A stretch of DNA of 64,000 bases from NCBI GenBank assembly GCA_963807085.1, contig CAWEBB010000024.1, positions 1 to 64,000 on the forward strand. The letters are read 5' to 3'. Under the pieces are notes generated by a model. The model was not told the origin of the DNA. It made no database searches and saw nothing but the letters and a program-made list of their open reading frames with translations. Made by a program: the position numbers and the translations under genes. The DNA is from JACKII01 sp963807085 (GTDB lineage: Bacteria; Pseudomonadota; Alphaproteobacteria; Bin95). Of the stretch, positions 44,185-53,204 are shown in pieces. How positions within the stretch are numbered: the stretch's first letter is position 1; each line of letters opens with the position of its first letter.

Positions 44185-44971
44185 GAGCCGAAAGGTCCTC
44201 GATCGTGGGATGCTCGCCGCAAAGCGGGCAGGCGGGGTTTTTGCGCAGCTTGATTTTCTGCCACTCGGTGTAGAGGCCGTCATACATCATGAAGGTGCCG
44301 GAAAGGCTCTCGCCGATCTCTAAAATTTCCTTCAGCACCTCGACCGCCTGCTGCACGCCGACCGCACCGGCGACCGCGCCGAACACGCCGGCCTCCGAGC
44401 AGCTCGGCACCGAGCCGGGCGGCGGCGGCTCGGGGAACAGGCAGCGATAGCAGGGATGCGGCTCACCCAGATGCGACTTGAACACGGAAAGCTGGCCCTC
44501 GAACCGCAGCAGCGCCCCGGAGACCAGGGTCTTGCCCGCCAGGTGGCAGGCGTCGTTCATCAGATAGCGTGTCGGGAAATTGTCGGTGCCGTCGGCGGTG
44601 ATGTCATACCGGGAGACGATTTCCAGCGCGTTGGCGGCGGTGATGCGCTCGTTGTACGGCTCGATCGTCACGTCTGGGTTCAGGTCGCGGATCATGCGGG
44701 CCGCGCTCTCGACCTTCGGAATATCAATATCTTGCGTGCGATGGATCACCTGACGCTGCAGGTTGGAGAGATCGACCGTGTCGGCGTCGATAATGCCCAG
44801 CCGTCCGACTCCCGCCGCCGCCAAATATTGCAGCATCGGCGCGCCGAGCCCACCCGCGCCGATCACCAGCACGGACGCCTGCAACAGCTTCTCCTGGCCG
44901 ACGCCGCCCACCTCCGGCAGCAGGATATGGCGGGAGTAGCGCTCCAGTTGTTCATCGGTCCAGTCAATCAC
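44177..44971 (-). CDS. moeB: MoeB/ThiF-type adenylyltransferase
   Basis: 264 codons from GTG 44971, overlapping the dut stop as GTGA. E1-like enzyme that adenylates the C-terminus of a ubiquitin-like sulfur carrier (MoaD or ThiS). ATP site VIGAGGLGAPMLQYLAAAGV, RQVIHRTQDIDIPKVESAAR, Asp in TADGTDNFPTRYLMND, and zinc ligands in CYRCLFPE and CPLCGEH. No rhodanese domain is attached. Operon: coaBC-dut-moeB-dsrE-like. Carrier specificity is not certain. Confidence 0.93.
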   Translation of the reverse strand: MIDWTDEQLERYSRHILLPEVGGVGQEKLLQASVLVIGAGGLGAPMLQYLAAAGVGRLGIIDADTVDLSNLQRQVIHRTQDIDIPKVESAARMIRDLNPDVTIEPYNERITAANALEIVSRYDITADGTDNFPTRYLMNDACHLAGKTLVSGALLRFEGQLSVFKSHLGEPHPCYRCLFPEPPPPGSVPSCSEAGVFGAVAGAVGVQQAVEVLKEILEIGESLSGTFMMYDGLYTEWQKIKLRKNPACPLCGEHPTIEDLSAHE

Positions 44972-45435
44972 GTCTGTGTCCCCGTCGAGCCGAACCCGCC
45001 CGCCCCGCGTTCGGTCGCCTCCAGGTCGGCCACTTCCTGCCAGACCGCCCGCGTCACAGGCGCGATCACCATCTGGGCGATGCGCAGGCCGCGTTCAATA
45101 ATGAAGGGGGCGCTGCCCAGATTAACGACGATGGCGCCGATCTCGCCCCGATAGTCGGCATCGATCGTGCCGGGCGCGTTCACCAGCGAGATGCCGTGCC
45201 GTAGCGCCAAGCCCGAGCGTGGCCGCACCTGCGCCTCATAGCCGGAGGGAAGCGCAATCGCGATGCCGCAAGGCACCAGCGCCCGTTCGGCCGGCTGAAG
45301 CGTAACGGGCGCATTGGCGGGAACGGCCGCCAGCAGATCACAACCCGCGGCCTCCGCCGTTTCGTATTGGGGCAGCGGCAGGTCCGCTGCGTGCGCCAAC
45401 ACCTGGATCTGAACCGGAACGGCGCTGTTGCTCAC
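44968..45435 (-). CDS. dut: dUTP diphosphatase
   Basis: 155 codons from GTG 45435, overlapping the coaBC stop as GTGA. It hydrolyses dUTP to dUMP and PPi. All five trimeric dUTPase motifs are present: YETAEAAGCDLLAA, RPRSGLALRHGI, NAPGTIDADYRGEIG (catalytic Asp), RIAQMVIAPV and the C-terminal ERGAGGFGSTG. coaBC-dut is a widespread pairing. Confidence 0.97.
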   Translation of the reverse strand: MSNSAVPVQIQVLAHAADLPLPQYETAEAAGCDLLAAVPANAPVTLQPAERALVPCGIAIALPSGYEAQVRPRSGLALRHGISLVNAPGTIDADYRGEIGAIVVNLGSAPFIIERGLRIAQMVIAPVTRAVWQEVADLEATERGAGGFGSTGTQT

Positions 45436-46712
45436 TCGGCTGCCTCGGAAGGAGTCTCGACGAAGGCTTCGGCGATGCGGGCGGCGAGGCGTTCAGCGAC
45501 TTCGGTCTTACTCATGCGCGGCCAATTTTCGACATGGTCGGCGGAGACCAGGTGCACGGTATTGTCCGCGCCGCCAAAGGTGCCGGTACCGGGCGAGACG
45601 TCGTTCGCAACCAGCCAGTCGCAGCCCTTGCGCGCGAGCTTTGCGCGGGCGTATCCGACCACATTGCCTGTTTCCGCCGCGAAGCCAACCACCAGCTTCG
45701 GTCGCTGGTTTCCTGCCTGGCCGAGGCTCGCCAGAATGTCGGGGTTTTCGGTCAGCGCGAGGGCGGGCGGGCCATCCGCTCCTTTCTTGATTTTCATTTT
45801 CGTGTCCGTCTCTGCACGCCAATCGGCGACGGCAGCGGCGCAGACGGCAATATCGGCAGGAAGGGCAGCGTGGCAGGCGGCATACATCTGGCGGGCGCTT
45901 TCGATGCGGACGACATGAACGCCCGGCGGGTCCGGCTCGGCGGTCGGGCCGGAGATAAGCGTCGTGCGCGCGCCAAGTTCTGCCAAAGCACCAGCGATGG
46001 CGTGGCCCTGCTTGCCGGATGAACGATTGCCGATATAGCGGACCGGGTCGATGGGCTCCCAGGTGGGGCCGCTGGTGACGATGGCGTGCCGGCCTGTCAG
46101 TGGCCGGGGGGCGAGCGAGCCCGGAGAGGGCAATTCGATGGCCGGCGCTTGCAGGGCTTTCGGCTCCCCGATGAAGAAAGCTTCGATGGCGGCGACGATA
46201 TCCATGACCTCGGCCAGCCGGCCCGACCCGACCTCGCCACAGGCCAGGTTGCCGGCGCCGGGCCCGACGCGCAGCACGTCGCGCGCCTCCAGCGTCAGCA
46301 TGTTCGCCTGGGTGGCCGGGTGGTGCCACATCTGCACGTTCATCGTCGGGCAGACCATCACCGGCTTGTCGGTTGCAAGCAGGGCGGTGGAGGCCAGATC
46401 GTCGGCCAAGCCGTTCGCCATCTTAGCCAGCAGATCGGCCGACGCCGGGCAGACAACGACCAGATCGGCCTCGCGAGAAAGGCGGATATGGCCCATTTCC
46501 GCCTCGTCGGTGAGAGAGAACAGTTCCTGGTAGACCTTATTTTCGCTAAGCGCTGCGACACTTAATGGGGTGATGAACTGTGCGCCGCCCTTGGTCAGCA
46601 CGCAGCGCACATCCGCGCCGCGTTCGCGCAGGCGGCGGATCAAATCGAGGCTGCGATAGGCAGCGATGCCGCCTGCGATGATCAGAAGAATGCGTCTGTT
46701 GGTGAGTGTCAC
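45432..46712 (-). CDS. coaBC: Bifunctional phosphopantothenoylcysteine decarboxylase/synthase
   Basis: 426 codons from GTG 46712, with AAAGAGGCC upstream. CoaA-to-dephospho-CoA pathway enzyme. N-terminal CoaC flavoprotein (about 1-180): ILLIIAGGIAAYRSLDLIRR, active-site His in MGHIRLSREADLV, PTMNVQMWHHP (normally PAMN) and NLACGEVGSGRLAE with the redox Cys. C-terminal CoaB (about 205-426): VTSGPTWEPIDPVRYIGNRS, AAVADWRAE, KIKK and LVVGFAAET. Heads the coaBC-dut-moeB operon. Confidence 0.96.
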   Translation of the reverse strand: MTLTNRRILLIIAGGIAAYRSLDLIRRLRERGADVRCVLTKGGAQFITPLSVAALSENKVYQELFSLTDEAEMGHIRLSREADLVVVCPASADLLAKMANGLADDLASTALLATDKPVMVCPTMNVQMWHHPATQANMLTLEARDVLRVGPGAGNLACGEVGSGRLAEVMDIVAAIEAFFIGEPKALQAPAIELPSPGSLAPRPLTGRHAIVTSGPTWEPIDPVRYIGNRSSGKQGHAIAGALAELGARTTLISGPTAEPDPPGVHVVRIESARQMYAACHAALPADIAVCAAAVADWRAETDTKMKIKKGADGPPALALTENPDILASLGQAGNQRPKLVVGFAAETGNVVGYARAKLARKGCDWLVANDVSPGTGTFGGADNTVHLVSADHVENWPRMSKTEVAERLAARIAEAFVETPSEAAE

Positions 46713-46852
46713 GGCCTCTTTTTCCCGTGTATCCCCGCCTCGTATATCCCCGGCCTTGAGCTGGGGGCCGGCCGAGGCCGCGTTCGTTCATCCAGGTGCT
46801 AATGCCTCGCGGCCCCGGATCGCCCGGACGGGCGTCCGGGAATGCATTGCAA

Positions 46853-48223
46853 CTAGGCGCCGATCCGCGTCCGCCCAGCCCATTCGCTCATATTGGCCTG
46901 TTCTTCCAGGCCGGCAATGGCGGCGACCAGCGCTTCGGTTTCGCCTTCGCCGACCAGGGGGCCTGCCAGCGCGCGGAACTTCTTCGCCAGCTTCGCTTCC
47001 TGCTCGCTCAGGTCGCGCATGGGCTTGCCTATGTCGAATTCCTGGCGCAGCACCTTGCCGTCCTTCTGGTGCACCGTTACCTCGGAGTAAAACGAGTTGA
47101 ACTCCGGCTTGCCTTCGACCACGGCTTTCTTGCGCAGGACGGCGGCTTCCGGCACCTCGAAGCTCTCGTCCATGTAGAGTTCCAGGCTGCCGTCGGCCTT
47201 GTCCAGCAGGCCCAGCGCCACGTTATGCGCCAGCGAGAACTTGGCTTCGAGGCCGCTGGTCGGTTCGGCGATATCGCACATGCCTATGCAGTTCTGCGGC
47301 ACGCTGATCTCGATCTTTTCCACCAGCGCCGGATCAAATCCGTCTTGCAGGCGCAGGCGCAGCGCAGCCTCGGTGGGCGCGTGCACGCCATAGCAGGCCG
47401 GGTGGTACTTAAAGAGCACGTCCGGCGTGTGGAACAGCTCGCCAATGCGCTCCAGCGCCCGGTCGATGTCCAACTCACCCTCGGCCATGGTGTCGCCAAA
47501 GCCCTGCTTAATATCCAGCGTGTTTTCGCGCGCCGTGAAACCGCGGGCAGCCAAGGTCGCGGCGATCAGCCCGTTCTGGCCGGCCTTGCCCGCGTGCAGC
47601 GGCTTGGTCATCGTGCCGAAATTGCTTTTCAGGCCCGCCGCCTGGCTGGCGGCGATGCCCATGGCGCGATTGGTGGCTTTGGCGTCCAGACCCAGCAGGT
47701 TGGCGCAGCCTGCCGCCGCGCCGATCGAGCCGATGGTGCCGGTGGAATGCCAGCCGCGGGCATAGTGGCCCTTGCTCATCATCGCGCCAATGCGCGCCAG
47801 CACCTCGACCCCGGCGACGAAGGCGGTGATGACGGCCTTTCCGTCCTTGCCATGCCGCTCGGCGAGCGCGAGGACCGCGGGCATGACCGCGACGGTCGGG
47901 TGGCCGGTGAAGACGCCCAGCACATCGTCATAATCGAGCGCGTGCGCGGCCGAGCCGTTGTAGAGCGCCGCCTGATTGGCGCTGGTCTTGTCGCCGAGCC
48001 CGATCAGGGTGGCGTGCTCCGCGCCGCCTTCATCCTCGATCTGGGCGGCCAGCATTTGGCTGAGCGGCTCGTCCTTGCCGGCGAGTGCCACGCCCACCAT
48101 GTCCATCAGGCAATGGCGGGCGACAGTGCGGGCCTGTGCCGGGATCTGGTCGAAGGTCAGATTGGCGGCGAACTCCGCCAGTGCTTGCGTGACGATGGGT
48201 TCGTTGGAGCGTGTGTCGGCCAT
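46853..48223 (-). CDS. MmgE/PrpD family protein
   Basis: 456 codons from ATG 48223 (MADTRSNEPIVTQALAEFAA), with GGGAGTG upstream. Family of 2-methylcitrate dehydratase-like enzymes and itaconate decarboxylases. Helical N-terminal domain with ARHCLMDMVGVALAGKD, AAHALDYDDVLGVFTGHPTV, GWHSTGTIGSIGAAAGCANL and MTKPLHAGKAGQNGLIAA, then the lid domain with YHPACYGVHAPTEA. No prpB or prpC is nearby, so a methylcitrate role is not supported and the substrate is open. Confidence 0.88.
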   Translation of the reverse strand: MADTRSNEPIVTQALAEFAANLTFDQIPAQARTVARHCLMDMVGVALAGKDEPLSQMLAAQIEDEGGAEHATLIGLGDKTSANQAALYNGSAAHALDYDDVLGVFTGHPTVAVMPAVLALAERHGKDGKAVITAFVAGVEVLARIGAMMSKGHYARGWHSTGTIGSIGAAAGCANLLGLDAKATNRAMGIAASQAAGLKSNFGTMTKPLHAGKAGQNGLIAATLAARGFTARENTLDIKQGFGDTMAEGELDIDRALERIGELFHTPDVLFKYHPACYGVHAPTEAALRLRLQDGFDPALVEKIEISVPQNCIGMCDIAEPTSGLEAKFSLAHNVALGLLDKADGSLELYMDESFEVPEAAVLRKKAVVEGKPEFNSFYSEVTVHQKDGKVLRQEFDIGKPMRDLSEQEAKLAKKFRALAGPLVGEGETEALVAAIAGLEEQANMSEWAGRTRIGA

Positions 48224-48330
48224 GGTTTTCACTCCCGAATGGCGTAAATATCGTTATGACAAGTAGTGAGGTGGCCAGGAGTGAACGTCAAGCGCTCTGC
48301 TCGTTGCGGCCGACGGCGCCGCCGCCTGCC

Positions 48331-48594
48331 TCATGCATTCTCGATCGCCGTTCGAATAGCCTGCCACTCTTGCTCGATTGATCCCGAATGCCGGTCCTTG
48401 TCCGCGCGTCGGTACCAGTAGTCCGCATTCCGGTCATCGCCTTCAATGCGATGAACCAAGGCATGGACCCAGTCGAACAGAGGACCACCTTCGTGGGCCT
48501 GACATATTTCATGGGCCTTCTCCCAATCTTCGCCCGTGCGAAAATTGCCGGCTTTCAGAAGATCGGTCGCCGTTTGGAGTTCTGCCTGTGACAT
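48331..48594 (-). CDS. Small conserved protein, function unknown
   Basis: 87 codons from ATG 48594 (MSQAELQTATDLLKAGNFRT), with AGGCGAG upstream; the longer open frame upstream is not protein-like. Acidic, soluble, TPR-like helical character: EDWEKAHEICQAHEGGPLFD, VHALVHRIEGDDRNADYWYR. Similar small proteins are seen in other alphaproteobacteria. No signal peptide or membrane segment. It lies 130 bases from the left end of the IS5 element, which has separated it from whatever was originally upstream. Confidence 0.7.
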   Translation of the reverse strand: MSQAELQTATDLLKAGNFRTGEDWEKAHEICQAHEGGPLFDWVHALVHRIEGDDRNADYWYRRADKDRHSGSIEQEWQAIRTAIENA

Positions 48595-48727
48595 GGGGCT
48601 CGCCTGACTTGCTGTTGTTTGCTCGCTTTTCCAACACGAACCGCAGGCTAGCAGCCATAGTCGTACGCGGCATCCAAAATCTCTGACGAAAGGATCGGCC
48701 GCGCCGACGCCAGCCAAAATAATATAA

Positions 48728-50012
48728 GGGCACTTCGATAAATACGGCTGCGTAGCCGCTTCTGGGCCGATGTTGAACCTCGTTCGCCGCTGAACGCCCC
48801 GATGGGCGCCGTTTTGCGGCCTTCTTTGGTTGTTTTTGCCCGTTCAGCTGCGCTCCAGACGCACTTCTGCTGTCGCCACCCCGCTCACGTCGGCCCGCGG
48901 GCGGCGGCGAGGCCGTTCAGGTGGACCACGCGGCGCATGTTGTAGGCAAGGTTCTTCAGGCCGATGCGCGCCTTGGCGCGGGCGATGCCGATGCTGCGCA
49001 CCAGCGTGCCACCCATGTCGTTGGTCTGCGCGCCGAACACGTGCTCGACCCGGGCGCGGACCTTCGAGCGGGTCTTGTTGCCCTGTTTCTCGCGCTTGCT
49101 GAGTGGGCGGTTGCGATGGCCCTTGCGGTGGATGCGGCTCTTCAGGCCGCGGTCTTCCAGCTTCTCCTCAATCTCGGCCGACCGGTAGGCGCTGTCCGCC
49201 CAGACGTCCGAGGCCGTGTTGCCGTCGTCCAGCACGTCGTCGATGACCTGGCTGTCGTGCGTCGCCGCGTCCGTCACCTTGTAGCGGCGGATCAGCTTGT
49301 GCCGCCGATCGACGTTGACGTGATTCTTGTAGCCGTAGTGCGACTTGCCGTGCTTCTTGGTCCAGCGCGCGTCGGTGTCCTTCTGGCGCTTCTTCGCCGG
49401 CTTCTCGTCCCAGCCCTCGGGCGTCTCGCCCGCCTTGATCGCGGCATTCTCATCGCGGTCGTTGCGCTGCTTGGGCACCGGCACGATCGAGGCGTCGATC
49501 ATCTGCCCGCCCATCGCCAGCCAGCCCTGGGCCTCCAGGTAGCCGTCGAATGCGCCGAACAGCTCACCGACAACTCCAGCCTGGACCAGCTGCTCGCGGT
49601 ACTGCCAGACCGTCGTCGCGTCCGGAACCGGGTCCTCAAGACCCAAGCCCAGGAAGCGCATGAACGACAGCCGGTCGCGCACCCGGTACTCGAACTGCTC
49701 GTCGGAGAGGTTGTAGAGCTCGCACAGCACGAGCGCCTTGAGCATCACGACCACATCCCACGGCTTGCGGCCAGCCTTGGATTTTCGGGCCTCCGGCGGC
49801 CGGCGCCAGACCGCTTCCAACTGCGGCCGGAAATACGCCCAGGGGACGATGGCGTTCAGCTTCACCAGCGGATCCGACTTCGCGTCCAGCCCGGCGTAGC
49901 GTTTCGAAACGTCGAAGAAGCCCATCTGGCCCATCAGCACCTCCCAGTCATCGCCCCTATATCGGCGATTCTACCGGAATCCGGCTGGATCGCGACATTT
50001 TTCGAGGTGCCC
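48728..50012 (-). mobile_element. IS5-family insertion sequence, intact
   Basis: 1285 bp. Terminal inverted repeats GGGCACTTCGATAAAT (48728-48743) and, reversed, GGGCACCTCGAAAAAT (50012-49997) match at 14 of 16. A 4-bp duplication ATAA flanks both ends (48724-48727, 50013-50016), the usual IS5 size. The transposase is uninterrupted. It is the only element here that looks active, and therefore the most recent. Confidence 0.9.
48885..49934 (-). CDS. IS5-family transposase
   Basis: 349 codons from ATG 49934 (MGQMGFFDVSKRYAGLDAKS), preferred because GGGAGG lies 5 bases upstream. Full-length DDE transposase of the IS5 subgroup: N-terminal DUF772-type domain with PWDVVVMLKALVLCELYNLS, first Asp in MIDASIVPVPKQRN, YGYKNHVNVDRRHKLIRRY, second Asp in VWADSAYRSAEIEE, and catalytic Glu in KVRARVEHVFGAQ. 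No frame damage. Probably active. Confidence 0.95.
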   Translation of the reverse strand: MGQMGFFDVSKRYAGLDAKSDPLVKLNAIVPWAYFRPQLEAVWRRPPEARKSKAGRKPWDVVVMLKALVLCELYNLSDEQFEYRVRDRLSFMRFLGLGLEDPVPDATTVWQYREQLVQAGVVGELFGAFDGYLEAQGWLAMGGQMIDASIVPVPKQRNDRDENAAIKAGETPEGWDEKPAKKRQKDTDARWTKKHGKSHYGYKNHVNVDRRHKLIRRYKVTDAATHDSQVIDDVLDDGNTASDVWADSAYRSAEIEEKLEDRGLKSRIHRKGHRNRPLSKREKQGNKTRSKVRARVEHVFGAQTNDMGGTLVRSIGIARAKARIGLKNLAYNMRRVVHLNGLAAARGPT

Positions 50013-50077
50013 ATAAGGTGTCCGCGCTTACAGCATGGCAGCATGACGAAATTCAAGGAACAGGGAGATCGAGGCAG

Positions 50078-51118
50078 ATGGCGGATGTGACACGGCATAC
50101 GGTCAAGACCGGTGAGCACCGGACCTTTTATTTCGCGGCGGGGCCTGAGGATGGGCCGCCGGTGATTTTCTGCCATGGCTGGCCGGAGCTTTCGATCAGT
50201 TGGCGGCATCAGATTGCCTGCCTGGCGGGACTCGGCTTCCGCGCCATCGCGCCCGACATGCGCGGCTATGGATGCTCCACAATCTACGCGCGGCACGAGG
50301 ATTATGGGCTGGAACTTATCGTCGGCGACATGATCGGATTGGCCGAGGCGCTGGGCATCGAAAAGGCGGTATGGGTCGGGCATGACTGGGGCGCACCGGC
50401 GGTCTGGAGCCTGGCCAGCCATCACCCCGAACGCTGCCATGCGGTAGCCAATCTCTGCGTGCCCTACGCGACGCTGGAGCGGGGGCTTGAGCCCTGTCTG
50501 CCGCTGGTCGATCGCGAAACCTATCCAGAGGCTGAGTTTCCTTATGGTCAATGGGAGTATCAGCGCTTCTACGAGGAAGATTTTGAACGCTCCATTCGGC
50601 CCTTCGACGCCCACCCCGTAAATGCCGTCAAGGCACTGTTCCGCAAGGGCCAGCCGGGCATGGACCGTCGCAAATGGCGCAGCGCCCATGTGCGCAAGGA
50701 CGGCGGCTGGTTTGGCGGTGCAGACGAGCCACCAGACCTGCCCCGCGACGGCAACGTGGTCAGCGCCGAAGAGCTGAGCATCTATGCCGAGGCCCTGGCC
50801 CGGAACGGATTTTTCGGGCCCAGTTCCTGGTACATGAACCATGCCGCCAATGCCGAATACGCGGAAACGGCGGTCAATGGCGGACGGCTGGATATGCCGG
50901 TGCTGTTTCTGGCCGCGGCCTACGACTATACCTGCGACTGCATTACCTCGCGTCTGCCCGAGCCGATGCGTCTGCTCTGCCCGGACCTGACCGAGCAGAC
51001 CATCGAAAGCGGCCACTGGATGGCGCAGGAGAAGCCGGTGCAAGTCAATGCCGCGCTGGTCCGTTGGCTGGCGGCGAAGCTGCCGGAAGTTTGGCCCTGC
51101 CAAGCCGCGCCCAGCTAA
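50078..51118 (+). CDS. Alpha/beta hydrolase, epoxide hydrolase type
   Basis: 346 codons from ATG 50078 (MADVTRHTVKTGEHRTFYFA). Soluble epoxide hydrolase family: oxyanion motif FCHGWPELSISWRHQ (HGxP), RAIAPDMRGYGCST, nucleophile Asp in VGHDWGAPAVWSLA, cap-domain Tyr residues (WEYQRFYEEDFERS, SSWYMNH), and the late catalytic His in IESGHWMAQEKP. Substrate unknown. It begins 65 bases after the IS5 element, which may have displaced or supplied its promoter. Convergent with nadC (5 bases). Confidence 0.9.
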   Translation: MADVTRHTVKTGEHRTFYFAAGPEDGPPVIFCHGWPELSISWRHQIACLAGLGFRAIAPDMRGYGCSTIYARHEDYGLELIVGDMIGLAEALGIEKAVWVGHDWGAPAVWSLASHHPERCHAVANLCVPYATLERGLEPCLPLVDRETYPEAEFPYGQWEYQRFYEEDFERSIRPFDAHPVNAVKALFRKGQPGMDRRKWRSAHVRKDGGWFGGADEPPDLPRDGNVVSAEELSIYAEALARNGFFGPSSWYMNHAANAEYAETAVNGGRLDMPVLFLAAAYDYTCDCITSRLPEPMRLLCPDLTEQTIESGHWMAQEKPVQVNAALVRWLAAKLPEVWPCQAAPS

Positions 51119-51123
51119 CCCCG

Positions 51124-51984
51124 TTACCGCATTTCGATATCCAGACCCAGGTCCAGGCTCTTGGCGCTGTGGGTGAGCCAGCCAGCGGAGATCAAATCGA
51201 CGCCGCTGGCGGCGATGGCGGGAACCGTCTCGAGCGTGATACCGCCCGAAGCCTCTGTCACGGCGCGACCGTCGACGATGCCCACCGCTTCACGCAGCAT
51301 GTCGGGCGGCATGTTATCCAGCAGGACGGCATCGGGGGCAGCGGTCATCGCTTCCTTTAGCTGGTCGAGCGTATCGACTTCGATCTCGATCCTGACCAGG
51401 TGGCCTACCGTCTCGCGCACACGCTGCACCGCGACGGCGACGCCGCCGGCCAGCGCCACGTGATTGTCCTTGATCAGCACGGCGTCGTCCAGGCCAAAGC
51501 GGTGATTGGCGCCGCCACCGGCTCGCACGGCGGCCTTCTCCAGAAAGCGCAGGCAGGGCGTGGTCTTGCGGGTGCAGGTGATGCGGGCCTTGGTTCCGTT
51601 GGCCGCCTCCACCAGTTCGGCGGTGGCAGTCGCAATGCCCGAGAGATGGCAGAGAAAGTTCAGCGCCGTGCGCTCGCCCGAAAGCATGGCGCGGCCGGGG
51701 CCAGCAATCTGCATCACCACGTCGCCCGGTGAGACACGGCTGCCGTCCGGCCGCACGATCTCGCAGCGCATCTCGGGCGCGAGCAGGCGGAACGCCAGCG
51801 CCGCCACGGTGACGCCGGAGACGGTGCCCGGCCTGCGGGAGGCGATCACCGCCTCGGCCATCTGGCCATCCGGCACCAGGGCGTCCGTGGTGATGTCGCC
51901 GGCGCGGCCCAAGTCTTCCAAAAGGGCCGCGCGCACCACCGGCTCGATCATCAGATCGGGCAGGGCTGGGGTGAGGTTGGACAT
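51124..51984 (-). CDS. nadC: Nicotinate-nucleotide diphosphorylase (carboxylating)
   Basis: 286 residues. Quinolinate phosphoribosyltransferase of de novo NAD synthesis. EDLGRAGDITTDALVPDG at the N-terminus, LNFLCHLSGIATATAELVEA, KARITCTRKTTPCLRFLEKA, GGGANHRFGLDDAVLIKDNH, and VTEASGGITLETV are all in place. It lies 12 bases after nadA, so nadA-nadC is one operon, probably repressed by NadQ. nadB is not present in the window. Confidence 0.97.
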   Translation of the reverse strand: MSNLTPALPDLMIEPVVRAALLEDLGRAGDITTDALVPDGQMAEAVIASRRPGTVSGVTVAALAFRLLAPEMRCEIVRPDGSRVSPGDVVMQIAGPGRAMLSGERTALNFLCHLSGIATATAELVEAANGTKARITCTRKTTPCLRFLEKAAVRAGGGANHRFGLDDAVLIKDNHVALAGGVAVAVQRVRETVGHLVRIEIEVDTLDQLKEAMTAAPDAVLLDNMPPDMLREAVGIVDGRAVTEASGGITLETVPAIAASGVDLISAGWLTHSAKSLDLGLDIEMR

Positions 51985-51996
51985 GAGCGGCCGCCC

Positions 51997-53019
51997 TTAT
52001 GCGACGGCCAGCATGCGCTCGACCGCGGCGCGGGCGCGGGCGGCTACGTCCTGATCGACGAAGATTTCCGGGCTCATGGTTTCCAGCGCCCGGCGGATTT
52101 TCGGCAGGGTGATCCGCTTCATGTGCGGACAGAGGCCACAGGATGGCATGAACTCGACCTCCGGCACCTCCGCCGCGATATTGCTGCTCATGGAGCACTC
52201 GGTCAGGAGCATGACCCTTGCCGGCCGGTGCGTGCGGACATAGTCGGTCATCTCCGCCGTCGAGCCGGCAAAGTCTGCCGCTGCGATCACCTCCGGCGGG
52301 CATTCGGGATGGGCGACGACAACCACGTCGTCCATGGTTTCGCGGAAGATGTTGATGTCTTCTGCCGTGAATTCCTCATGTACCTCGCACCGGCCTTTCC
52401 AGGTGAGGATTTCCACGTCGGTCTTGGTGGAGACATAGTTTGCCAGATATTCATCCGGAATACAGAGCACCCGTGGCACGCCCAGCGACTCGATCACCTT
52501 GATCACGTTGCCGGAGGTGCAGCAGATGTCGGACTCGGCCTTCACTTCGGCCGACGTGTTGACGTAGGTCACGACCGGCACTCCGGGATATTTCGCCTTG
52601 AGGTCGCGCACGTCCTGGCCGGTAATCGAGGAAGCGAGCGAGCAGCCGGCTTCCATGTCCGGCATAAGCACGGTCTTTTCCGGGTTCACCAGCTTGGCAG
52701 TCTCGGCCATGAAATGGACGCCGGCCAGCACGATCACGTCGGCGTCGGACTTTGCCGCTTCCCGCGCAAGCGCCAGCGAGTTGCCGACGATATCGGCGAC
52801 GCCGTGGAAGATCTCCGGTGACTGGTAGTTGTGAGCGAGGACGATGGCGTTGCGCTCGCGCTTCAGCCGGTTGATGGCGTCGATTTCCGGCGCGAACATC
52901 TGCCACTCGACACTGGGGATCATGTCTTTCAGCTTGGCATGGGCGGATGCGGTGCGCGCTTCGACCTCGGGCGTAAAGGGCAGGCGGGCTATAAGGGTCG
53001 CGGATTCCTGAGTTTGCAT
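51997..53019 (-). CDS. nadA: Quinolinate synthase
   Basis: 340 codons from ATG 53019, with AAGGAAC upstream. [4Fe-4S] enzyme that condenses iminoaspartate with DHAP to quinolinate. Three-fold repeat fold with IVLAHNYQSPEIFHGVADIV, FMAETAKLVNPEKTVLMPD, cluster Cys residues in EAGCSLASSI, SDICCTSGNVIKVI and PSCGLCPHMKRITL, and VAHPECPPEVIAAAD. First gene of nadA-nadC. Two palindromes lie in its leader. Confidence 0.97.
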   Translation of the reverse strand: MQTQESATLIARLPFTPEVEARTASAHAKLKDMIPSVEWQMFAPEIDAINRLKRERNAIVLAHNYQSPEIFHGVADIVGNSLALAREAAKSDADVIVLAGVHFMAETAKLVNPEKTVLMPDMEAGCSLASSITGQDVRDLKAKYPGVPVVTYVNTSAEVKAESDICCTSGNVIKVIESLGVPRVLCIPDEYLANYVSTKTDVEILTWKGRCEVHEEFTAEDINIFRETMDDVVVVAHPECPPEVIAAADFAGSTAEMTDYVRTHRPARVMLLTECSMSSNIAAEVPEVEFMPSCGLCPHMKRITLPKIRRALETMSPEIFVDQDVAARARAAVERMLAVA

Positions 53020-53033
53020 TACAGGTTCCTTTT

Positions 53034-53050
53034 TTGCTCACTATGAGCAA
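53034..53050. promoter_or_regulatory. Palindrome in nadA leader, candidate NadQ operator 1
   Basis: Perfect inverted repeat TTGCTCA-CTA-TGAGCAA, 15 bases before the nadA start and next to its ribosome site. Binding here would block initiation. The half-site TGAGCA recurs in the second palindrome. Assignment to NadQ is by neighbourhood. Confidence 0.6.
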
Positions 53051-53097
53051 TTATGAGTCTAAAATAGCGCCGCTCATCGCCGCAGTAAATCGCAGAG

Positions 53098-53118
53098 ATA
53101 TACTCGGCATGAGCATAT
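53098..53118. promoter_or_regulatory. Palindrome upstream of nadA, candidate NadQ operator 2
   Basis: ATATACTCGGCATGAGCATAT, imperfect dyad centred on 53108 with seven of ten pairs matched. It shares the CTC...TGAGCA core with the site at 53034, about 64 bp centre to centre. The nadA promoter probably lies between or over these sites. Confidence 0.5.
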
Positions 53119-53204
53119 GATTACCCTCAAAATAAGCTTCGTCATCGAACTGTCAAGAAAGATTTGCTCGAAGCGAGAAAAAGAACGGGTCCACCGCGAT
53201 AAAG

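Noticed and set aside
46796..48247. 483-codon plus-strand open frame over the MmgE/PrpD gene
   Set aside because: Antisense shadow of a well-supported gene; no motif or ribosome site.
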